Source of the DNA: Campylobacterales bacterium
GTDB lineage: Bacteria; Campylobacterota; Campylobacteria; Campylobacterales; Sulfurospirillaceae
Reading direction: 5' to 3'
Length of the DNA stretch: 49,847 nucleotides
NCBI GenBank assembly: GCA_024280575.1
Contig: JAJRPV010000021.1
Location: forward strand, 1 to 49,847
In this document: positions 1 to 8,515 of the stretch, in pieces
Layout of the letters: the number at the start of each line of letters is the position of its first letter
Position numbering within the stretch: the first letter of the stretch is position 1
The notes under the pieces: generated by a model
Database searches by the model: none
Told to the model about the DNA's origin: nothing
Seen by the model: only the letters and a program-made list of their open reading frames with translations
Translations under genes and position numbers: made by a program

Positions 1-1314
1 AAAATAATCCATACTGTCTATATTTTCAGTCTCAGTCGGCTCTATCATGATAGCCTCATGAACTATCATAGGAAAGTAAATCGTCGGAGCGTGTAAACCA
101 AAGTCCAGCAGGTATTTTGCTATATCTAGCGTGCTTACATGGTGCTCTTTATAGAGAGTTTGAGCACTTAACACACACTCATGCATACAAAATGTATCGT
201 AAGGAACATCAAGATAATTTTTGAGTTTTGAAAGTATATAATTTGCATTTAACACAGCTTTTCTACTGACATTTATCATGCCTTCTTTTCCTAAAGTTTG
301 CATATACACTAACGCCCTTAGTGTGATGAGATAATTTCTAAAAAATGGCGAAACTTTCCCTATGCTGTTTTTGCTCGGCTCCTTTATAAAGTATCCCTTT
401 TCTTCTTTAAAACCAACTCTTAAATCTGGTAAAAATTCTACCAAATGCTCTTTCACACCAACTGGTCCACTTCCCGGTCCGCCTCCTCCATGAGGGGTTG
501 CAAATGTTTTGTGAAGATTAAGATGCACAACATCAAAGCCGACATCTCCAGGTCTGATGAGTCCTAAAATAGCATTTAAGTTTGCCCCGTCATAATACAT
601 CAAAGCATCGTGTTCATGGGCGATATCGCATATCTTCTTGATGCCAGGATTAAAGAGTCCGACTGTATTTGGTACGGTCATCATAACAGCTGCCACCTCA
701 TCGCTGATAGCATCTCTAAATGCTTCAACATCCATCGCACCGGTTTTGTCTGATTTTACTGTTATAACTTCATAATCCACCATCGAGGCACTCGCTGGAT
801 TTGTACCATGTGATGAATCTGGAACTATGACATATTTTTTCTTATTTCCTCTTTTTTTGTGATAAGCTCCTATGGTCATGATACCTGTCATCTCTCCATG
901 AGCTCCAGCTTCTGGAGTGAGAGTGAAAGCATCCATGCCTGTTATCTCTTTTAAATCATCTTCTATGATTTTTAAACTCTCCAAGGCGCCTTGCATGAAG
1001 CGTGGCTTGTTATTTGTGATATGGTGAGGATGAAGATTTGCAAAACCATCTAGCGCTCCAACTCTCTCTTGTATCTTTGGATTGTATTTCATCGTGCAAC
1101 TTCCAAGCGGATAAAAATTTGAATCTATAGAAAAATTTTTCTTTGAAAGTTTTGTAAAATGCCTTACGACATCAAATTCACTAAGCTCTGGCAAGTTGGC
1201 TTTGTTCGCTCTTAACAATGTTACATCCAAAGGAGTTGCATTTTCGATTTGTTGTTTTGGAAGATTTATACCGCTTCTGCCGACACTTGATTTTTCAAAT
1301 ATAGTTGCACTCAT
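1..1314 (-). CDS. gcvPB: glycine dehydrogenase (decarboxylating) subunit 2, 3' end off the left edge
   Basis: This is the PLP-binding half of the split P-protein of the glycine cleavage system, which decarboxylates glycine and passes the aminomethyl group to GcvH. The frame is open from the ATG at 1314 to the left edge, giving 438 codons; split GcvPB proteins are somewhat longer, so only the C-terminus is missing. The PLP site NLHKTFATPHGGGGPGSGP is readable around residue 269, with the lysine encoded at 508-510. The start overlaps the gcvPA stop as ATGA, so the two subunits are translationally coupled. It is the last visible gene of gcvT-gcvH-gcvPA-gcvPB. Confidence 0.95.
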   Translation of the reverse strand, partial: MSATIFEKSSVGRSGINLPKQQIENATPLDVTLLRANKANLPELSEFDVVRHFTKLSKKNFSIDSNFYPLGSCTMKYNPKIQERVGALDGFANLHPHHITNNKPRFMQGALESLKIIEDDLKEITGMDAFTLTPEAGAHGEMTGIMTIGAYHKKRGNKKKYVIVPDSSHGTNPASASMVDYEVITVKSDKTGAMDVEAFRDAISDEVAAVMMTVPNTVGLFNPGIKKICDIAHEHDALMYYDGANLNAILGLIRPGDVGFDVVHLNLHKTFATPHGGGGPGSGPVGVKEHLVEFLPDLRVGFKEEKGYFIKEPSKNSIGKVSPFFRNYLITLRALVYMQTLGKEGMINVSRKAVLNANYILSKLKNYLDVPYDTFCMHECVLSAQTLYKEHHVSTLDIAKYLLDFGLHAPTIYFPMIVHEAIMIEPTETENIDSMDYF

Positions 1315-2645
1315 GATAAAACCTCCTTTGCACTCGCTACAAAGCTATCCATCTGAGCCTTTGTTCGCTTTTCTGTGACACTCACCAATACCCTGTTTTT
1401 AAAACCATCATACAAGCTACCGAGTTTCAATCCTGCAAAAAAGCCTTTGTCGCTCATCTTGTCCAAAAATTCATCACCGCTTATCGGCAACTCTAAAACA
1501 AACTCATTAAATGTCGGATTTTGATTAAATATCTTGATTTTCTTATTTTTGCTTAATTCATTTTTCAGATAACTTGCATTATTATAATTTTGAAGTGAAA
1601 GTTTATGAAAACCATCCTTTCCTAAAAGAGACATAAATATAGTAGCCCTCAGAGTCATCAAATTTTGATTACTACATATATTTGAAGTGGCTTTTTGTCG
1701 TCTTATGTGTTGCTCTCTGGCTTGAAGTGTCAGCACATAAGCCCTGTCGCCATTTCTGTCATTTGTAAGCCCTACGATTCTGCCTGGTAAATTTCTCACA
1801 TACTTTTGTTTAGTGGCAAGTATCCCAAAGCTCGGACCTCCAAAACCTAGATAATTTCCCAAACTCTGTCCATCACCACAATATATATCAGCATCCAATT
1901 CGCCAGGAGTCTTGATAGTTCCCAAAGAGATAGGATATGAGCTCATGATGGCTAGGGCTTTAACTAAATGAAGAGATTCGATAATCTTGGTATAATCCTC
2001 CAAAGAGCCAAAAAAGTTCGGATTTTGAAAGATATATCCAGCCACGCTATCATCAAGCAAAGTGGAAAGTTCATCTAAATTTACCTTGTCATTTTCACTT
2101 TTCATCACAATAACTTCTATATCATGATAAGCCAAATATGTTTTTACTATCTTTATATATATAGGATTTACACCACTGTCAATGATAATTTTATCTCGTC
2201 TTGTAATTCTTATAGCCATCAATGCAGCTTCTGCCATAGCAGTTCCACCATCATACATGGAAGCATTCGTCACTTCCATACCACTTAAATCACAAACCAA
2301 ACTTTGATATTCATATAAAGCTTGTAGAGTGCCTTGTGAAGCTTCTGCCTGATATGGCGTGTATGCCGTGTAAAATTCACTGCGACCTGAGAGTGCATCT
2401 ACGGCTGAGGGGATGATATGGTCATAATATCCGCCACCCAAAAAACAGACTTTTGAAACATCATTTTTACCAGCCATCTCTTTGAAATCTTCATAAACTT
2501 CAAATTCACTAAGACCCTCTTTTAAATCAAAACTTTTCGCTCTTAAACTTTGCGGTATATAAGTAAAAAGTTCACTCTCTTCTTCTATGCCGATTTGTGC
2601 AAGCATATGCTTAACATCATCTTGTGTGTGTGGGGTATATGGCAT
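1311..2645 (-). CDS. gcvPA: glycine dehydrogenase (decarboxylating) subunit 1
   Basis: N-terminal-type subunit of the two-subunit glycine decarboxylase, 444 residues, which is normal for the family. It opens with MPYTPHTQDDVKHMLAQIGI, the usual GcvPA beginning. It pairs with GcvPB, whose ATG overlaps this stop codon, and follows gcvH by 9 bases. The split PA/PB form, rather than a single GcvP of about 950 residues, is common in Campylobacterota and many anaerobes. The frame is intact. Confidence 0.95.
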   Translation of the reverse strand: MPYTPHTQDDVKHMLAQIGIEEESELFTYIPQSLRAKSFDLKEGLSEFEVYEDFKEMAGKNDVSKVCFLGGGYYDHIIPSAVDALSGRSEFYTAYTPYQAEASQGTLQALYEYQSLVCDLSGMEVTNASMYDGGTAMAEAALMAIRITRRDKIIIDSGVNPIYIKIVKTYLAYHDIEVIVMKSENDKVNLDELSTLLDDSVAGYIFQNPNFFGSLEDYTKIIESLHLVKALAIMSSYPISLGTIKTPGELDADIYCGDGQSLGNYLGFGGPSFGILATKQKYVRNLPGRIVGLTNDRNGDRAYVLTLQAREQHIRRQKATSNICSNQNLMTLRATIFMSLLGKDGFHKLSLQNYNNASYLKNELSKNKKIKIFNQNPTFNEFVLELPISGDEFLDKMSDKGFFAGLKLGSLYDGFKNRVLVSVTEKRTKAQMDSFVASAKEVLS

Positions 2646-2654
2646 ATAAAACTC

Positions 2655-3020
2655 TTAAAGTGTTTGAGTATATGTGCTATAAGCCGCTTCATCCATCAAT
2701 GTTTCTAACTCACTGATGTCACTTGCTTTGATTTTTAAAATCCAAGTACCTTCCGCATCTTCATTTAAAGTTTCTGGTGTAGCTTCAAGGTCCATATTTA
2801 CCTCTACAACTTCACCACTAAGCGGTGCATATATATCGCTAGCCGCCTTGACAGACTCTATAAAAGCGATACTTTCGCCCTTAGTCGCACTCGTGCCAAT
2901 CTCAGGAAGCTCCACAAAAGTGATATCTCCCAATTCATCTATCGCATAATTAGATAGCCCGATAGTAGCAACATCACCTTCTAGTTCTGCCCATTCATGT
3001 TCATTTGTATATTTTTTCAT
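2655..3020 (-). CDS. gcvH: glycine cleavage system H protein
   Basis: Lipoyl carrier protein that shuttles the aminomethyl group between the P, T and L proteins. It has 121 residues. It starts MKKYTNEHEWAELEGD, and the lipoyl-lysine motif ESVKAASDIYAPLSGEV lies near residue 57 with the modified lysine in SVKA. A ribosome-binding stretch (AGGAG) lies upstream of the ATG. It sits 24 bases after the full-length gcvT stop and 9 bases before gcvPA, so all four genes probably form one transcript. Confidence 0.95.
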   Translation of the reverse strand: MKKYTNEHEWAELEGDVATIGLSNYAIDELGDITFVELPEIGTSATKGESIAFIESVKAASDIYAPLSGEVVEVNMDLEATPETLNEDAEGTWILKIKASDISELETLMDEAAYSTYTQTL

Positions 3021-3044
3021 ATCCGATTCTCCTAAAATTATAAT

Positions 3045-4115
3045 CTATTTATAAAACGGAAGTTTAGCTCTGTATATCGGCATGCTTCCTCTTCCTGTGT
3101 TTAACTCTAAATCTGCTTCTTTGTCATATAGATTTGTGTCCACAAAACCTAATCCTATGCCTGTTCCAACAGATGGGGAATAAGTTCCACTTGTCACAAC
3201 TCCTATTTTTTTGCCATTTTGATGTATCTCAACACCATTTCTCGGAGTTCTTTTGGAGTTAGTAATAAAAGCTATGATTTTTTTAGAAATACCCTCTTCT
3301 TTTTGCTTTCAAAGCGCCTCTTTGCCTATAAAGTCATGACTGTCATACTGCACAAACATATCGATTCCAGCTTCTGCCGGAGTTGTATCGACATCTAGCT
3401 CATGTCCGTAAAGGCTATATCCTTTTTCAAGTCTCAAAACATCTCTTGCGCCTAAACCTGCCGGAACTGCTCCAAGTTCTATAAGCTTATCCCACAATGC
3501 AGGAGCTATGTCATTGCTCACATATAACTCATATCCGAGTTCGCCGGTGTAACCTGTTCTGCTCACAATCGCTTTTGAGCCTAAAAGCATGGTTTCTCTA
3601 AAACCAAAATACCCCAGTTCACCTAATTCAAAAGGTGTAATTTGCTGAAGTATCTCTTTTGATTTTGGTCCTTGGATATCTATCTTTGAAGTGATATCTG
3701 ATCTATTTTCAAATGTCCCGCTTTTTATGTGTGATTTTATCTGCTCAAAATCCACATCAATTCTAGCGGCATTTACAACGAACATGAGGTGTGTAGGATC
3801 TAGTTTATAGACAATCAAATCATCAATCACGCCACCTTTTTCATTTAGCAAAAAGCCGTATTTGCATTTACCGACTGGCAGTTTTACAAAATCTGTCGTA
3901 GTTGCACTGTTTATACCGCTATTTTCGATATCGCCTTCATAAAAAAACTCTCCCATGTGGGATATATCAAAAAGTGCCGCCGCATTTCTGCAAGCATCAT
4001 GTTCTTTGATAACCCCCTCGTATTGAACAGGCATCTCCCAACCACAAAAGCCAACATTTCTAGCATTTAGCTCATTGTGCTTGTCGAACAATACCGTTCG
4101 TTTTAACTCTTCCAT
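3045..4115 (-). pseudogene. gcvT: aminomethyltransferase (T protein), interrupted by an in-frame TGA
   Basis: The first 268 codons (4115-3312) encode a normal GcvT N-terminal and central part, ending HDFIGKEAL. A TGA follows at 3309-3311. The same frame then continues for 87 sense codons (KQKEEGISKKIIAFITNSKR onward, including TSGTYSPSVGTGIGLGF) to a TAG at 3045-3047, which is exactly the missing GcvT C-terminal barrel. With the TGA read through, the protein is 356 residues, the family's usual length. The TGA position is not a conserved cysteine in GcvT and I see no convincing SECIS hairpin behind it, so selenocysteine is unlikely. A TTA (Leu) to TGA point change or a base-call error is simplest. 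If real, the T protein loses its C-terminal domain. Confidence 0.85.
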
Positions 4116-4283
4116 ATTGCACCTTATACTTAAATTTTGAATATTTTAACTAAAAGTATATTTGAATTTGATAAAAAGGATTTGCTACTTTTTTAGGTAG
4201 TGCACAACTCAATATTTGCTTGATAAACTTTCAAATGATATAATACTCGCTCTACATGTAAAAATAAATTACGAGGCAAAAAA

Positions 4284-4664
4284 ATGAAAAAAACACTGTT
4301 TTTAATCCTGTTCGGGATATTATTGCAAGCTAGTGGGCTTCAGTTTGAGCATAATTATAAAATAGCATTGCAAAAAGCAAAAAAACAGAATAAAGAAGTG
4401 ATGATGATGTACTCTGCGTCTTGGTGTCCCGAGTGCAATTATATGAAAGATATTGTCTTTAAAAATTCAAAAGTGTCGAGATATTTACAGAAACATTTCA
4501 TTCTTTTAGGCCTTGATATTCAAAAAGATAAGCTACCTAAAGGTTTTGATTATGTTGGGATTCCTACATTTTTCTTTATTGGAAACGGAGCGAAGCAAAT
4601 TGGCAAGATTATCGGAGGAGACAAAGCCAGTCGATTTCTCAAAAAACTAAAGGCAATAAAATGA
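4284..4664 (+). CDS. exported thioredoxin-like protein
   Basis: 126 residues with an N-terminal signal sequence (MKKTLFLILFGILLQASG) and a thioredoxin fold. The redox motif CPEC lies in ASWCPECNYMKDIVF, about residues 46-60. The cis-proline segment is VGIPTFFF, near residue 93. It resembles SoxW/DsbE-like or thioredoxin_2-type periplasmic reductases, but the partner is unknown. Its stop overlaps the start of the pentapeptide-repeat gene (ATGA), so the two are coupled. A promoter-like TATAAT sits at 4238-4243. Confidence 0.8.
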   Translation: MKKTLFLILFGILLQASGLQFEHNYKIALQKAKKQNKEVMMMYSASWCPECNYMKDIVFKNSKVSRYLQKHFILLGLDIQKDKLPKGFDYVGIPTFFFIGNGAKQIGKIIGGDKASRFLKKLKAIK

Positions 4665-5149
4665 AAAAGATAGTATATATTCTTATGCTTTGTGCAAATT
4701 TACTATTGGCTTTTAGTGCCAAAGATTTGAAATTGCTTAAAGAAGATGGAGATTGCCCCAAATGTGATTTGAGTTATGCAAATTTAAGTGGTATGGATTT
4801 GACTATGTCTGATTTTACAGATGCAAATCTAAGTCATGCCGATTTAACCAATACGCTAGCTCACAAGGCAGATTTCTCGCGTGCAGATTTGAGTTATGCG
4901 ATATTTGAAAAATCAAACATAAAAGGAGCTAAATTTAATGATGCAACTTTAAAAAATGTAAATTTTTTTGAAGCAAGGATTTGGAAAGGTGATTTTTCCA
5001 ATGCAAATATAGACAAGTGCAATTTTGACGAATCAGCACTAGGATCCGCAATCTTTAAGAATAACAACTTAACAAATTCAACATTTAAGGGTACAATTTT
5101 GTACAAAACGATATACAAAAAAGGTGTTGTAGGTATTCCTAAAAACTAA
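4661..5149 (+). CDS. exported pentapeptide-repeat protein
   Basis: 162 residues with a signal sequence (MKKIVYILMLCANLLLAFSA). About 16 tandem A(D/N)Lxx repeats follow, from roughly residue 38 to 150, including LSYANLSGMDL, DANLSHADL and ADFSRADLSYA. These should form a right-handed quadrilateral beta-helix. A CPKC motif precedes the repeats. Function is unknown; such proteins often act as rigid periplasmic or surface scaffolds. Coupling to the thioredoxin-like gene and the CPKC pair suggest a redox or disulfide link, which is inference. Confidence 0.75.
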   Translation: MKKIVYILMLCANLLLAFSAKDLKLLKEDGDCPKCDLSYANLSGMDLTMSDFTDANLSHADLTNTLAHKADFSRADLSYAIFEKSNIKGAKFNDATLKNVNFFEARIWKGDFSNANIDKCNFDESALGSAIFKNNNLTNSTFKGTILYKTIYKKGVVGIPKN

Positions 5150-5394
5150 TTGTAAAATTTTGCCAATTTATTGGGGTTTGCTCCTAGAAAATACAAACTT
5201 GACAATATCCAGTTTCTTAAAACATTATAAAAATCTCAGATATTTTCACAAAGAACATTTTATATGCTTTTATACTACTAGGAGCATTAACTCTTATACC
5301 TATTGCTGTGAAAAAAATAAAGGCATACAGAAGCTCTTAAAAAACGGCTTTATTCTGCTATAATTCTCACAATCACAGCAAGGATAAAAATCAC
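5150..5394 (+). other. gap with a possible decayed small membrane-protein gene
   Basis: No intact gene is convincing here. One frame reads ILYAFILLGALTLIPIAVKK and then ends KAYRSS and TAA at 5339; it looks like a membrane helix with a basic tail. The matching upstream part (LLGFAPRKYKLDNIQFLK, from about 5165) lies in another frame and is stopped. This could be the remains of a small inner-membrane protein gene or chance coding. The MATE gene starts at 5395. Confidence 0.3.
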
Positions 5395-6729
5395 ATGGAA
5401 ACAAATCTAATCAGTGGCGACATAAAAAAGCATCTGCGAACTATTGCTATACCATCTAGTATAGGTTATTTTTTTCATACGATGTTCAATGTAACTGACA
5501 CCTACTTTGCTGGAAATATCTCCACAACTGCATTGGCTTCTCTTTCTCTGACTTTTTCTATATTTTTTGTGATAATCGCAGTGGCTGGTGGTATGAGTCA
5601 AGGCGTAACGGCACTCATCGGAAATGCTCTTGGTCAAAAAGATATCAATCACGCAAAACAAATCATATACCACACTGTCATTTTAGCGATTTTTTTAGCG
5701 ATTTTTGTAACCATTACAGGTATTATAGTATCTCCATACTTGATGCAAATACTAGGTGCTAAAGGGATTTATCTAAAAGAAGCTCTTTCATATATAGATG
5801 TTATTTTATATGGTTCTGCTTTTTTTATAGGCGTATTTTTCTCAAATGCAATACTAAATTCAATCGGCAATACAAAGGTGTTTAGAAACTTTTTAACAAT
5901 GAGATTCTTTTGCAATATGCTTTTAGATTACTGGTTTGTCAAAGGCGGTTTTGGAGTGCCTCCTCTTGGAGTAAAAGGCATAGCGTTGGCCACGATTATC
6001 ATAGAATTTTTCGGCATGCTTTACCTTTTGTATAATTTGAAAAAAAGTTATCTACTAAAAGATATGCCGCCGTTTATTTTTGACATAAACATCATAAAAG
6101 CATTCCTAAAACAAGGACTTCCGCCTACTGTAAATATGTCATTGATGGCTCTTGGGATGTTCATCATAACATACTTTATATCACCCTTTGGCAAACATGT
6201 TGTCGCAGCTTACGGGATAGCTGTAAGGATTGAGCAAATAGTTTTACTGCCTAGTATCGGAGTAAATGTCGCAGTATTGGCGCTTGTATCACAAAATAAC
6301 GGTGCTAAACTCTACGACAGAGTGAAAGATACCGTGATATATGCACAAAAAATTGGTCTAATTCTTTGGATAATTGGTATGGTTTTAATATATGCTTTCG
6401 GCGAATATGCACTAAAAATTTTTAGCCACGACCCCTTGGTCGTACAAGCAGGACTTGGCTATCTATATGCTGCTGCCACTGCTTTATATGCCTATATGTT
6501 AGTCTTCATAAATATATCTTTACTGCAAGGCATAAAAGAACCTGCACTTCTTATATATCTGAGTCTGCTTAGGCAGCTTATCATCCCTGTCTCTGTATTT
6601 AGCTTATTTGCATTTTTCAAATTGCCTCTTGACTTTTACTGGTGGGGAATAGCCGGAATCATCTGGGCATCGGCACTTTTTATACTTTGGTACGCAAGAG
6701 GAAAATTAAAAATCATCATGCAAAAATAG
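5395..6729 (+). CDS. MATE-family multidrug/Na+ efflux transporter
   Basis: 444 residues with about 12 hydrophobic segments, the normal MATE length. The N-terminus GDIKKHLRTIAIPSSIGYFF and the segment ALASLSLTFSIFFVIIAVAG are typical of NorM/DinF-like exporters, which use Na+ or H+ gradients to expel cationic compounds from the cytoplasm. The substrate cannot be read from sequence. It stands alone on the plus strand, convergent with msrBA (3 bases between the stop codons). Confidence 0.88.
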   Translation: METNLISGDIKKHLRTIAIPSSIGYFFHTMFNVTDTYFAGNISTTALASLSLTFSIFFVIIAVAGGMSQGVTALIGNALGQKDINHAKQIIYHTVILAIFLAIFVTITGIIVSPYLMQILGAKGIYLKEALSYIDVILYGSAFFIGVFFSNAILNSIGNTKVFRNFLTMRFFCNMLLDYWFVKGGFGVPPLGVKGIALATIIIEFFGMLYLLYNLKKSYLLKDMPPFIFDINIIKAFLKQGLPPTVNMSLMALGMFIITYFISPFGKHVVAAYGIAVRIEQIVLLPSIGVNVAVLALVSQNNGAKLYDRVKDTVIYAQKIGLILWIIGMVLIYAFGEYALKIFSHDPLVVQAGLGYLYAAATALYAYMLVFINISLLQGIKEPALLIYLSLLRQLIIPVSVFSLFAFFKLPLDFYWWGIAGIIWASALFILWYARGKLKIIMQK

Positions 6730-6732
6730 TTG

Positions 6733-7584
6733 CTAAAATCTCTTTTGCCTAAAGTGGCAATACGGAGTTTTTCCATTTCTATTGTAATAGTACTGATGGT
6801 AATCTTCAGCTACATAAAATTTAGATTTATCTAAAATTTTGGTCGCTACATGTAAGCCTTTTGATTCTAAGATTTTTATGAGCTTTTCTACTGTTTTTCT
6901 CTCTTTTTCATTTGACACAAATACAGCAGATAGGTACTGTGAACCGATATCAGGGCCTTGTCCTCCTTCTTGGCTTGGGTTATGAATTTCAAAAAACAGT
7001 TTTGCCAAATCTTCATAACTGATTTTAAGAGGATCATACTCCACTTGAACAACCTCCAAATGTCCTGTATCTTTATAACACACATCTTGATAACTCGGAT
7101 TTTTAAGATCTCCACCCATGAAACCAGAAAGTGCATTTATCACACCTTTTTGTTTGTTAAAAAAGTATTCAACTCCCCAAAAACATCCGCCTGCGAAATA
7201 TGCAAAGGCATGCTTTTCCTTGGCTGACTTAAAATTTAAACTCATAGAATTCACACAATGCCTCGTATCTTTTGGCGTGAATCCTTCTCCCGTAAAAACA
7301 TGTCCAAGATGTGCACCGCAAGCGCTACATGTAATCTCAACTCGTCTTCCGTCTCTGTCTGTTGTTCGCTTAACCGCACCTTCTATTTCATCATCAAAAC
7401 TAGGCCATCCGCAACCGGAATTAAACTTACTTTTAGATTTATAAAGTGGCTCGTTGCATTTTTTACATGTATATATTCCTTCCTCTTTAAAGTCGTTATA
7501 TTTCCCGCTATAAGGCGCTTCCATCCCTTTTTGCTCTATAATATACGCTTCTTCTTTGGTGAGTTCATTATATTTATTTTGCAT
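6733..7584 (-). CDS. msrBA: fused peptide-methionine sulfoxide reductase, MsrB then MsrA
   Basis: A 283-residue fusion repairing both methionine-R- and S-sulfoxides. MsrB comes first (about residues 1-118), with two zinc CxxC pairs (C40/C43 and C86/C89) and catalytic C110 in TRHCVNS. MsrA follows (about 122-283), with catalytic C134 in AGGCFWGVE. MsrB-first is the less common order; many fusions, such as Neisseria PilB, have A before B. No signal peptide is present, so it is probably cytoplasmic. A resolving cysteine near the MsrA C-terminus is not obvious beyond C277 in TPYCHF. Confidence 0.93.
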   Translation of the reverse strand: MQNKYNELTKEEAYIIEQKGMEAPYSGKYNDFKEEGIYTCKKCNEPLYKSKSKFNSGCGWPSFDDEIEGAVKRTTDRDGRRVEITCSACGAHLGHVFTGEGFTPKDTRHCVNSMSLNFKSAKEKHAFAYFAGGCFWGVEYFFNKQKGVINALSGFMGGDLKNPSYQDVCYKDTGHLEVVQVEYDPLKISYEDLAKLFFEIHNPSQEGGQGPDIGSQYLSAVFVSNEKERKTVEKLIKILESKGLHVATKILDKSKFYVAEDYHQYYYNRNGKTPYCHFRQKRF

Positions 7585-7662
7585 TTTTTCCCTTAGTTTT
7601 TTTTGTCAAATTATAGCTAAAATATTAGATATAATACACAAACTAAAACCAAAAGGAAGAAA

Positions 7663-8031
7663 ATGAAACTTTATGAAAATGAAACTTTATATATAGAAAA
7701 AGAGGAGTCTGAGATTCCTTGGCTCAAGATTTTTCCACAAAAAAAGTATAAAGAATTAAGCCAATGTGATGAAATCACGAGAGAGAAACTTTTTAAAGTA
7801 ATGTTACTTATAGAAACAGAGATGCTAAAATATTATCATCCAAAAAAAGTCAATATTGCTATGTTTGGCAACTATTTACCACATCTTCATATACATGTGA
7901 TGGCTAGATTTGAGAATGATTCATATTTTCCTGAGCCGATGTGGGGCAAAAAGCAAAGAGATGTAAAACTGGATTTACCTGATTTTGGAGTGTTTAAGAA
8001 GAGACTTTTGAAACAGTTAAATCTTTTGTGA
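7663..8031 (+). CDS. HIT-family (histidine triad) protein
   Basis: 122 residues. The histidine triad is readable as PHLHIHVMARF near residues 73-83, preceded by VNIAMFGNY. The family hydrolyses or transfers nucleotides from nucleoside phosphoramidates and dinucleotides; the substrate is unknown. Its 3' end overlaps the 3' end of the convergent MOSC gene by 38 bases (7994-8031), so antisense interference between the transcripts is possible. Confidence 0.8.
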   Translation: MKLYENETLYIEKEESEIPWLKIFPQKKYKELSQCDEITREKLFKVMLLIETEMLKYYHPKKVNIAMFGNYLPHLHIHVMARFENDSYFPEPMWGKKQRDVKLDLPDFGVFKKRLLKQLNLL

Positions 8032-8455
8032 TAATCCCGCTTTTTATAATTTTACAGTATAGTCCTCGGTGATTTTTTATCAGTTTTGGTAATTTTGCAC
8101 CAAATACTGCAAGGTGATTGCAAAGTGTACATTTCTCAGTAATTTCTATGATACTTTCTCCGATTTGAAGCTGATCGCCGATGTTTAATAAATGTGGATC
8201 AAAATCAAAAAGTACATTTTCTCCATAACTTCCATATTCCAATAGAATATCTTGTTCTTCAGCCATCGTGTAAGATTTCAAACCTATAATCATCACTGCT
8301 TTGCTAAGCTCATCTCCTGCAAATTTATCATTTTCTATACCATAATCCTCCTTTAAAATCAGTCTTTCAACCACCGGTCTTGGCAATCCGCTTGAGCCTT
8401 TTATCGCACTAAAAGTTTCCAGTACCTTACCTAATTTATCATTTTCCAAAAGCAA
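7994..8455 (-). CDS. MOSC-domain protein
   Basis: 153 residues resembling a stand-alone MOSC (molybdenum cofactor sulfurase C-terminal) domain. Seen: KGSSGLPRPVVERLILKEDY, YGIENDKFAGD, the GSYGENVLFDF core, and ITEKCTLCNHLAVFGAKLP with a cysteine pair near residue 116. MOSC proteins carry sulfur to, or bind, molybdenum/tungsten cofactors. In place of the usual E-K-C sulfur-carrier context there is EKCTLC, and which cysteine matters is not known. Convergent overlap with the HIT gene. Confidence 0.75.
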   Translation of the reverse strand: MLLENDKLGKVLETFSAIKGSSGLPRPVVERLILKEDYGIENDKFAGDELSKAVMIIGLKSYTMAEEQDILLEYGSYGENVLFDFDPHLLNIGDQLQIGESIIEITEKCTLCNHLAVFGAKLPKLIKNHRGLYCKIIKSGIITKDLTVSKVSS

Positions 8456-8515
8456 TCCTTAAATAATCATTAAAATATTATAATATATATTAGTTTAAAG
8501 TATGCAAAAAATGAT

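Noticed and set aside
3309-3311. Alternative genetic code (TGA as Trp or Gly) to explain gcvT
   Set aside because: TGA serves as the normal stop of many intact genes here (for example gcvPA, dppD), and other genes contain no internal TGA except the SelW-like one, where Sec fits.
5160-5363. 67-codon plus-strand ORF after the pentapeptide gene
   Set aside because: No ribosome-binding site, odd composition, and a different frame looks more protein-like.
7118-7596. Plus-strand ORFs opposite msrBA
   Set aside because: They are antisense shadows of a clear MsrB-MsrA gene.
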